Shown in pieces: positions 1 through 5,385 of a stretch of DNA of 12,757 nt; position 1 is the first letter of the stretch, and each line of letters starts with the position of its first letter. The DNA is from Candidatus Thorarchaeota archaeon. Its GTDB lineage: Archaea; Asgardarchaeota; Thorarchaeia; Thorarchaeales; Thorarchaeaceae. The translations under genes were made by a program, and so were the position numbers. The notes below the pieces were generated by a model. That model worked only from the letters and a program-made list of their open reading frames with translations, was not told the origin of the DNA and searched no databases. The stretch spans positions 1 to 12,757 of the forward strand of contig RDOF01000061.1 of NCBI GenBank assembly GCA_011365025.1, written 5' to 3'.

Positions 1-961
1 AATATCTTTCTGTGATGATCTCATCATACGAGATACGGAAGTAGACCTAGGCCTGTGTGGAGCTTGGCTTCAAAGCTCTGGCCTGATTGAGTTCCATAAT
101 AGCATCTTTACAGCTTGCAGTTATGGAGCCCTCGTTAATATGTCGCTCTGCATTGCCTTTGAAGAATGTGCGTTTGAAAGCAATCTCTATGTTGGGATCT
201 ATGCTTTCTATGTCGATGATATGTATCTTCACAGGAATGTCTTTGAGTTCAACCCCCTTGGTATACAGTTCCAATATGTGACCGACGGAGAACTTACAGA
301 AAACTCCTTCTACAACAACAGCCAAATTGCTCTCCAAGTGAGCTTTGGATGCACTGGCTTTTTGGTCTATGACAACACCTTCGCTGACAACCTGCAGCAT
401 GCAGCTGATTATGGAAGCGGCAACAACTGGGATGATACGGTCAGCATCGGAAACATTTGGGATGACTACATTGGATATGGGACATATGCAATTCCTGGAA
501 CCGCTGGAAGCGTGGATCACTTCCCGCGTAGCTTCATTCCGCCTGAACCTCCAACCCTGGACCATCCAGCAGACATCACATACGTTCAGGGCACAATAGG
601 TCATAGCATCACATGGCATCCCAGCAGTGGTAGCCCTGCATCATTTGTAATATATCGAAATGGTACACTTTGTGGCTCAGGTCCTTGGATTGGTGGGCCT
701 CTTCAAATTTCGGTTGACGGATATCTGTCAGGAGCATACAACTTCACAATTGTCGTGTATGACATGGGAGAAAGAAATGCAACCGATACCGTTTGGGTCT
801 TTGTGACAGAAAGCGCAACAACAAGCACTACTACCACAACTACTACAACCACAACCACCGAGATGGATTTTGTCATGATTATGGCCTTACTAGTGACAGC
901 CGGCTCAGCCTGTGTCATTGTGGTTGTTGTTGTTCTATTCACGAGGTCAAGAACGAAATGA
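1..961 (+). CDS. Surface protein: NosD-like beta-helix, Ig-like domain, Thr stalk, C-terminal TM (5' partial)
   Basis: The reading frame is open from base 2 through the left edge, so the true start lies outside the window; the ATG at 140 is internal. The visible 319 residues begin with right-handed beta-helix repeats rich in N, F and Y with turns such as ENSFYNN and YDNTF. They end in a NosD-like cap (GNIWDDYIGYGTY...IPGTAGSVDHFP). A single Ig/cadherin-like beta-sandwich follows (about 541-810: PPTLDHPADITYVQG to TVWVFV). Next come a threonine stalk (818-859), one hydrophobic helix rich in V, I and A, and a short basic tail (TRSRTK). This is the layout of a cell-surface protein held by a C-terminal membrane helix, with an outside domain that may bind carbohydrate or act as an adhesin; the stalk is likely O-glycosylated. 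The next gene begins 13 nt after the stop, suggesting one operon. Domain type is fairly sure; ligand unknown. Confidence 0.88.
   Translation, partial: ISFCDDLIIRDTEVDLGLCGAWLQSSGLIEFHNSIFTACSYGALVNMSLCIAFEECAFESNLYVGIYAFYVDDMYLHRNVFEFNPLGIQFQYVTDGELTENSFYNNSQIALQVSFGCTGFLVYDNTFADNLQHAADYGSGNNWDDTVSIGNIWDDYIGYGTYAIPGTAGSVDHFPRSFIPPEPPTLDHPADITYVQGTIGHSITWHPSSGSPASFVIYRNGTLCGSGPWIGGPLQISVDGYLSGAYNFTIVVYDMGERNATDTVWVFVTESATTSTTTTTTTTTTTEMDFVMIMALLVTAGSACVIVVVVVLFTRSRTK
818..859 (+). repeat. ACN-codon tract encoding threonine stalk
   Basis: Fourteen codons encode T-T-S followed by eleven Thr using mixed act/acc/aca codons, so it is a protein-level low-complexity stalk and not a pure DNA microsatellite. 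Such stalks lift surface domains away from the membrane and are commonly O-glycosylated. The opposite strand of this tract reads as poly-valine, which is an artefact. Confidence 0.85.
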
Positions 962-963
962 AC

Positions 964-967
964 GGAG
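964..967 (+). promoter_or_regulatory. Ribosome binding site selecting the TTG start at 975
   Basis: GGAG lies 7 nt before TTG at 975. Using this start gives a clean signal peptide. The in-frame ATG at 912 overlaps the upstream gene and would add a charged N-terminus before the hydrophobic core. Confidence 0.65.
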
Positions 968-974
968 TGATTCT

Positions 975-1721
975 TTGAGGCAGACGACCCAGGGATTTCG
1001 CTCGATAGCAGCACTGCTAGTGGCATTCTTGATTTGCATGGGCTTGATTCCAATAGGTCATGCAACGATACAACCCGACTACCCTCCTGATTATTTCGGG
1101 ATGTATCTTGAGTATGCTACTACTGGTGATGAATCGGGCAATAGATTTGCTTATGAGATCAACGGGTGGGCGGAGGGCATGACATCCATAGTCAACATCA
1201 CAGAAATCGAAGATACGAATGCTCCTTTATCCACTACGTTTGCTTTCGTGTCCTTGCCAAATTGGAGCATTGTTACATCACTCGGAAATGATAGTGGCCA
1301 GAATTTCTATCCGCCGCTCTGGCAAAACATCTCTGCTTGGAGTGACAGCGAGTCAATTGCTCTAGTAGCCGGTGGAGGGACCTACACCCTTACAGAGAAC
1401 TGGAGTCAACAGACTCCCGCGGGAACTTTCAATTGCTGGCATCTATCATGTAGCTACAGCGACTCGGACCATAGCACTCACACAGAGCTGTATTATGAAT
1501 CGGCTACTGGCATTTTGGTTAAGGTCTATTCTTACACAATAGTTTTCTATGAATGGCAGACTTTCCGTTCAGGCTATCACCTCACACGTATTTCATACCC
1601 TTGGCAAAACACTGCCCTATGGGATTCTTCGGTCAACCTGCTTCTCATGTTCGGAATTATCTTGGAGACTGTGGTACTGGTAGCTTTAATGGTGCGTATC
1701 AGGTCAAGGAATATTGTTTGA
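975..1721 (+). CDS. Secreted single-pass membrane protein, unrecognised ectodomain
   Basis: The TTG start at 975 is chosen because GGAG stands 7 nt upstream and the resulting 248-residue protein opens with a textbook signal peptide. This has basic residues RQTTQGFR, a hydrophobic core IAALLVAFLICMGLIPIG, and probable cleavage after GHA near residue 30. An ectodomain of about 190 residues follows with five N-glycosylation sequons (NIT, NWS, NDS, NIS, NWS). It has a beta-rich feel, two cysteines in FNCWHLSC, and a YYESATGILVKV segment of the kind seen in archaeal surface domains. A C-terminal helix of about 22 residues (SVNLLLMFGIILETVVLVAL) and a basic tail RIRSRN anchor it. I do not recognise the ectodomain family. 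Its place directly behind the beta-helix surface protein suggests both are made together and may act in one cell-envelope assembly; that is inference. Its stop is 3 nt from the stop of the convergent gene. Confidence 0.87.
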   Translation: MRQTTQGFRSIAALLVAFLICMGLIPIGHATIQPDYPPDYFGMYLEYATTGDESGNRFAYEINGWAEGMTSIVNITEIEDTNAPLSTTFAFVSLPNWSIVTSLGNDSGQNFYPPLWQNISAWSDSESIALVAGGGTYTLTENWSQQTPAGTFNCWHLSCSYSDSDHSTHTELYYESATGILVKVYSYTIVFYEWQTFRSGYHLTRISYPWQNTALWDSSVNLLLMFGIILETVVLVALMVRIRSRNIV

Positions 1722-1724
1722 CAA

Positions 1725-2798
1725 CTACCTTCCAACGGTTACTGAGCAGAACGGGCATTTAATGGAATGGCCGGCTTTCAGATCCTCAACACTATCCAAA
1801 GTGAGTTTGCTACCGCAGAATGGACACAGCCAGGCACTAAGTTGCTCCTTTAAGTCGTCAATGGCAGGGAGAATCATTGCGTCGTCTTCCCCTGACATTG
1901 TTATTCGGCATGAAGCACCTGCTCTACCGCTTTTTCCAGTTATGCGAATTCGCACACCTAACCGCTTTCCTGTGTATTTGCCCTTTGCCCAGCCGCTGAC
2001 TTCGCCAGCGGTGACACCATCTCGAGCATCGATGGAACTTACCACTTCATAGAAATTGGACTGGCCCAGAATTCTGAGTGTCTTTTCATACATCTCTTCA
2101 GGTGTCCACTCTCCAACTTTGACGGTAAGTTCTCCACATTCAAGCTCTTTCAGTCTTCTACTGAACTCGCTCTCATCAATCATCTCGGGCTGCAGCAGGT
2201 CACACACCGACCGAATAGTAAACGGCGCTGTGGTGAGGGAATGAGCGTGCCCCGAAGCGTCGACGTAAGAGACTCCTGCAACGATTTCCCCTCTTACACA
2301 ATCTTGCGTTGGTAGAAGGTCAAAATGGGGACTCCTGAAGCCACCTGGCTCGATTTTTGGGAATCTGATATCATCGTCATCTTTGAGCCGCATTGCCTCT
2401 CCAGGATAGGAAACAAGCCAAACCGTGACGTCAGTAATTGTGAATTTCGACTCGTTGAGGACCTTGACCTTGAATCTCATCCTGTTGCCAATGAATTCGC
2501 CGCCTCTAAGGGCTTTCACTTGGGCGGGATGACTTTCTCCCGAATCTTCAGTTCCTGCCGGGGTAATGGGAGTGGATCTTCGATGAGGTGTTACAGGTTT
2601 GAACTGCTTTCTTTGGGCGGCTTCTCTTTGCTCTTGACGTCGTTTGTCAACAAGGCCTGCAACGGTTTGTTGTGCTGTTGACTTTTCTTTCGCATCATTT
2701 GGTGGCGTACAGCAATACCAGCCAACTAGGCAGAATAGGATGCTACCTAGAAAGATAAAGCCGACCATTAGGAAATCTGTGAATGTAGATTGCATCAC
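1725..2798 (-). CDS. Membrane-anchored appendage (ear)-like protein with C-terminal zinc ribbon, paralogue A
   Basis: 357 residues from GTG at 2798; the second codon is ATG at 2795, an equally good start. Order: one TM helix at about 9-28 (FLMVGFIFLGSILFCLVGWY), a basic Q/R/K-rich linker (about 35-95) that places the rest in the cytosol, and a beta-sandwich-like domain (about 98-197: RMRFKVKVLNES, ITDVTVWLVS, GEIVAGVSYVD). Then come a bridging segment LLQPEMIDESEFSRRLKEL (201-219), an alpha/beta domain (about 220-320, GWAKGKYTGKRLGVRIRI, CRITMSGEDD), and a zinc ribbon with Cys325, 328, 348 and 351 in two CPFC knuckles. The sandwich, bridge and platform order, and the wording of the bridge, recall alpha-adaptin and COPI appendages, which bind cargo adaptors in vesicle traffic. 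The gene is certain; the appendage relation is a by-eye inference needing a profile search. It lies 119 nt behind a paralogue on the same strand. No good ribosome binding site is visible. Confidence 0.85.
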   Translation of the reverse strand: MMQSTFTDFLMVGFIFLGSILFCLVGWYCCTPPNDAKEKSTAQQTVAGLVDKRRQEQREAAQRKQFKPVTPHRRSTPITPAGTEDSGESHPAQVKALRGGEFIGNRMRFKVKVLNESKFTITDVTVWLVSYPGEAMRLKDDDDIRFPKIEPGGFRSPHFDLLPTQDCVRGEIVAGVSYVDASGHAHSLTTAPFTIRSVCDLLQPEMIDESEFSRRLKELECGELTVKVGEWTPEEMYEKTLRILGQSNFYEVVSSIDARDGVTAGEVSGWAKGKYTGKRLGVRIRITGKSGRAGASCRITMSGEDDAMILPAIDDLKEQLSAWLCPFCGSKLTLDSVEDLKAGHSIKCPFCSVTVGR

Positions 2799-2917
2799 TT
2801 GTCTGTCAACATCCTCTTGGCGGCATCAGAAACTCATTGTTTTCCTGCCAATGACTCCCCATGCGGTTTTCCATATGTTGGCTTCTCTTTCTTGCCAAAT
2901 AAACCATATGAATTCAA

Positions 2918-4174
2918 TTACTGGCAGATAGCAATCTTGCAGAATGGGCATTCCACCGTATGCCCTTCCTTCAGGGCGTTCACTGTTTCAACAGTAAGAG
3001 GACTACCACAGAACGGACATAGCCAGGCGCAAAGCCTATCCTTCAAGTCATCTATTGCTGGAAGAATCATGGCTTCGTCCTCGCCTGAGACTGTAATTCT
3101 GCACGATGCCCCCTTTTCATTGCTTCTTCCGGCGATTGAAACTTGCACACCCAAGTTCTTGCTAGTGTATTTTCCCCTAGCCCAACCTTCTACTAGCGCC
3201 TGAGTAATACCGTTGGTTTCATCAATCTTGCTAGTAACTTCTCTGAAGTTCGAGCTGCTAAGTATTCGCAGTGTCTTCTCGTGCATCTCCTCTGGAGTCC
3301 AATCGCTGACCTTCACTGTCAATTCGCCTGAATGAAGGTCCCTGAGCCTTAGTTCAAACTCCTCAGGGGTGATTGCCTCTGGCTGGAGAAGGTCACAAAC
3401 TGCGCGAATGACAAAAGGCTTTGTGGACAGGGTGTGAGGTTTGCCTTCCATGTCGATGTAGGATATTCCGGCAACAATCTCTCCCTTTACACAGTCCTCC
3501 GTTGGCAGAAAATCAAAGTGTGGGCTTACAAAACCTTCTGGTCCAATCTTCGGAATTCGCACATCATCTTTGCCAGTAAGCTTCAGCGATCTTGTGGGGA
3601 ATGAAAGAATATAGACTGTGATATCAGTAATGGTGTATTTGGATTCATTTAGAACCTTCACTTTGAACCGCATTCGATTTCCTATGAATTCGCCCCCACG
3701 GAGAACGCTGACAGCTTGCGTTTCTTTGGTTGCAGCAGAATAAGTTGAATCCGCCTTTCCACCTGATGTCTTAACCGACTGCAGCGCTATCTCAACATCT
3801 CCTGGTTTTCGCGTACCAATAGGACGCCTTACTCTTGGCGTATACATTCGGCCATAACTGGGCGAGTATTCACGTTGACTTGTGTAGCCCTCCTCAAACT
3901 GCTCCCTCGTCAAATGGCGAATCTCCCAGAAGCTTTCAGCTTCTCTATAACCACCCTCAGCCTTACCGGTTGGAGTAACTAACAGACATATGGCAATGAT
4001 GGCAATTGACCAGCTTTCAACCGCGAATCCCTCAAAGCCTACGAATACTGCAAGAATGCACAGGAGGATGAAGCAAGACCCCTTTCCACAGATACTACCT
4101 TCTTCACTCAGTCTAATTATCCTCCCTTGCTTTGCAGCTGTTATTTTCTGTGCTCTTGCTTTTATCTCTTGCAT
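2918..4174 (-). CDS. Membrane-anchored appendage (ear)-like protein with C-terminal zinc ribbon, paralogue B
   Basis: 418 residues from ATG at 4174. From VLRGGEFIGNRMRFKVKVLNES (about residue 158) to the end it is about two-thirds identical by eye to paralogue A, including the bridge LLQPEAITPEEFELRLRDL, the GEDEAMILPAIDDL helix and a zinc ribbon at Cys386, 389, 409 and 412. The anchor differs: a basic amphipathic N-terminus, then two hydrophobic stretches (about 33-50 and 54-68) forming a hairpin, so the C-terminal domains again face the cytosol. A long Y/R/P-rich linker follows (about 70-155). The start is doubtful. A TATA-like CTATATTT lies only 5-12 nt before the ATG, and a strong GGGAGG at 4126-4121 precedes CTG at 4111. 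If used, that CTG would trim 21 residues and leave both TM segments intact. Role by homology is membrane-tethered protein binding; the partner is unknown. Confidence 0.85.
   Translation of the reverse strand: MQEIKARAQKITAAKQGRIIRLSEEGSICGKGSCFILLCILAVFVGFEGFAVESWSIAIIAICLLVTPTGKAEGGYREAESFWEIRHLTREQFEEGYTSQREYSPSYGRMYTPRVRRPIGTRKPGDVEIALQSVKTSGGKADSTYSAATKETQAVSVLRGGEFIGNRMRFKVKVLNESKYTITDITVYILSFPTRSLKLTGKDDVRIPKIGPEGFVSPHFDFLPTEDCVKGEIVAGISYIDMEGKPHTLSTKPFVIRAVCDLLQPEAITPEEFELRLRDLHSGELTVKVSDWTPEEMHEKTLRILSSSNFREVTSKIDETNGITQALVEGWARGKYTSKNLGVQVSIAGRSNEKGASCRITVSGEDEAMILPAIDDLKDRLCAWLCPFCGSPLTVETVNALKEGHTVECPFCKIAICQ
4121..4126 (-). promoter_or_regulatory. Strong internal Shine-Dalgarno before a possible CTG start
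   Basis: On the minus strand GGGAGG is followed after 9 nt by CTG (4111-4109) in the frame of paralogue B. No ATG, GTG or TTG occurs in frame between this and the first TM segment. Together with the TATA-like element at 4179-4186 it argues that translation may begin here and not at ATG 4174. Confidence 0.4.
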
Positions 4175-4178
4175 TGAG

Positions 4179-4186
4179 AAATATAG
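4179..4186 (-). promoter_or_regulatory. Candidate TATA box for paralogue B
   Basis: CTATATTT on the minus strand, in an otherwise mixed context. If it is the real TATA, transcription would start roughly 25 nt further on, inside the annotated ATG-started frame, favouring the CTG start at 4111. A second AT-rich stretch further upstream (CATAAATA, about 4367-4374, minus) is an alternative promoter giving a long leader. Confidence 0.4.
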
Positions 4187-4316
4187 CGTTTTGCACCAAA
4201 TCCTGCTTTTGATAATTTGCCTCCATTAATCGTCCTAGTTTTCGAATGCCCTGGCTTGCATTTGGAAGATGCCTTACGGCTGGGGCGATCTCCCTTGCAG
4301 TCTGATGTAACGCGCC

Positions 4317-4345
4317 ATTGAAGGCAATAAGGGGCTGCCTTCGAT
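4317..4345. repeat. Hairpin in divergent control region
   Basis: ATTGAAGGCA, a 9-nt loop, then TGCCTTCGAT gives a 10-bp stem with one G-U type pair. It sits between two copies of an imperfect repeat (4295-4312 and 4351-4368). No T-run follows on either strand, so it is not an obvious terminator. It could be a leader structure of paralogue B or a protein-binding site. Confidence 0.5.
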
Positions 4346-4423
4346 GACCTTTGCATCCCGATGTGACGTATTTATGTGAAAAAATAGTTGATTGCCGTAT
4401 TACTCGGAAGCCAACCATAGTTA

Positions 4424-4433
4424 TTCATATATC
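4424..4433 (+). promoter_or_regulatory. Candidate TATA box for the multi-pass membrane protein
   Basis: TTCATATATC is the best TATA-like element upstream. It predicts a transcription start near 4450-4455, which lies downstream of the ATG at 4351 and therefore supports an internal start for the gene. Confidence 0.5.
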
Positions 4434-4461
4434 AGTGATTGCTGCGGATTTACAAACTGTT

Positions 4462-4477
4462 GTGACCTGGCGGTCAC
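4462..4477 (+). promoter_or_regulatory. Palindrome GTGACC-TGGC-GGTCAC beside the ribosome binding site
   Basis: Perfect 6-bp arms with a 4-nt centre lie just after the predicted transcription start and directly touch GGAG at 4478-4481. It could be a repressor operator or, in RNA, a hairpin that affects access to the ribosome binding site. Confidence 0.45.
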
Positions 4478-4491
4478 GGAGTGTGAGAAAT

Positions 4492-5313
4492 TTGAGTGAA
4501 GAACTGAATTTCAAGACTCTAATTCTATATCTGTCAGGGATTGGCCTGGCATTGTTCTATCTGATCTATATGCCATGGACCATAGCGTCTCTGGCAGCCA
4601 CGACGCTGGATGTAGCACCCCTCTGGTTATACTACTTCGTCTTGGTCTTGGGTTTGATGTTCCCCCTATACTATGCTATAGGCGAAGAAAACCTTGCTTG
4701 GTTCCTGCTGGGACTTGCAATATTTCTTGGAGGAGTAGTATGGCTTCTCGTTCCAGGAATAGCCGCTGGAGCACAGCTATCAGCAGTATTCACAATCATC
4801 CTTGGACTATTCTTCTTCCTAACTCCCATCCTTGAGCCAAGAATGGGCAACTGGGATATGCTGAAGAATGTATTCCACATGATAAAGGGCCTCCTGATGA
4901 TTCTAGCTGCTGGCGCACTAGCTGATTGGGTTCTCGATGGATTCATTGGGGCGGGTAGCTGGAACCATGCATTGCCGGTCTTCATCTTCATTGGTGGAGG
5001 ATTGGCGGTCGTGTTTGGATTCCTATTGTTTGGCTACGGATTATTCAAGCTGATAGGCATGTACGGAGGCGAGAAGCTTGGCAAGTACTTCAAAGACCTT
5101 GCTAAGATATTCTACATGCTTATGACTCTTGTATTCCTCCTGGGTATAACATACAACGTTCTTGTGTATCCGGGTGGAATTGCAACCTTCCCAGTTTCAA
5201 TTGCCTTCTTTGCTGATATGTGGGCACTGGGTGGAACTGACCTTGTGGCTATCCTGTTGATAATCCTATACATCTATGGGATGCACAAGGTGGTTGAGAA
5301 GTACAGCCAATAA
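4492..5313 (+). CDS. Multi-pass membrane protein, about eight TM segments, unknown function
   Basis: I place the start at TTG 4492, 10 nt after GGAG (4478-4481), giving 273 residues beginning M-SEELNFKTLILYL. GTG at 4483 is the alternative but is only 1 nt from the GGAG. The ATG at 4351 precedes the predicted promoter and would add a polar, unlikely N-terminus. About eight hydrophobic helices are visible, including LILYLSGIGLALFYLIY, WLYYFVLVLGLMFPLYY, FTIILGLFFFLTPIL, LVFLLGITYNVLVY and LVAILLIILYIYGMHK. Loops are short; the longest cytosolic-looking one contains GGEKLGKYFKDLAKI. There are no transporter, peptidase or kinase signatures that I recognise. It stands alone, divergent from the appendage-like pair and convergent with the helicase gene, and ends at a strong terminator. 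Codon use is ordinary for the window. Confidence 0.85.
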   Translation: MSEELNFKTLILYLSGIGLALFYLIYMPWTIASLAATTLDVAPLWLYYFVLVLGLMFPLYYAIGEENLAWFLLGLAIFLGGVVWLLVPGIAAGAQLSAVFTIILGLFFFLTPILEPRMGNWDMLKNVFHMIKGLLMILAAGALADWVLDGFIGAGSWNHALPVFIFIGGGLAVVFGFLLFGYGLFKLIGMYGGEKLGKYFKDLAKIFYMLMTLVFLLGITYNVLVYPGGIATFPVSIAFFADMWALGGTDLVAILLIILYIYGMHKVVEKYSQ

Positions 5314-5325
5314 ACCATCGGCCTT

Positions 5326-5370
5326 GGAAAGGGATGCAACTCCCTTTCCCCTCTTTCTTTTTCTTTCGGG
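5326..5370 (+). terminator. Hairpin plus T-rich tract after the membrane protein gene
   Basis: GGAAAGGGA (5326-5334), loop TGCAAC, TCCCTTTCC (5341-5349): a perfect 9-bp stem followed by a pyrimidine/T-rich run on the plus strand (ctctttctttttctttc). It begins 13 nt after the stop at 5313. The T-run is on the plus side only, so it serves the plus-strand gene, although the stem may also limit read-through from the convergent helicase gene. Confidence 0.75.
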
Positions 5371-5385
5371 TGGGAGGTGGCTGAG

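Larger units (their letters stand above)
4175..4491. other. Divergent control region of about 317 bp
   Basis: No convincing gene lies here; short frames on the minus strand lack coherent composition. It holds the candidate promoters of paralogue B (minus) and of the multi-pass membrane protein (plus), a hairpin at 4317-4345, two imperfect direct repeats beginning TTGCA at 4295 and 4351 (14 of 18 bases the same), and a 16-bp palindrome at 4462-4477. Confidence 0.6.

Noticed and set aside
47..619. 190-residue minus-strand frame over the beta-helix gene
   Set aside because: It is antisense to a plus-strand frame with clear beta-helix, Ig-like and TM features, and its own product has no coherent domain.
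818..859. ACN-rich tract as a microsatellite or CRISPR-like repeat
   Set aside because: It is in frame, codons are mixed, and it makes a typical Thr stalk between a domain and a TM helix; no spacers.
703..1065. Minus-strand frame containing a poly-valine run
   Set aside because: The valines are the reverse complement of the threonine stalk codons; an artefact.
4113..4418. Short minus-strand frames in the divergent control region
   Set aside because: No ribosome binding site, no domain-like composition, and they cover hairpin, repeats and promoters.
4351..4491. ATG at 4351 as start of the multi-pass membrane protein
   Set aside because: It lies upstream of the best TATA element and adds 47 polar residues without a ribosome binding site; TTG 4492 fits better.
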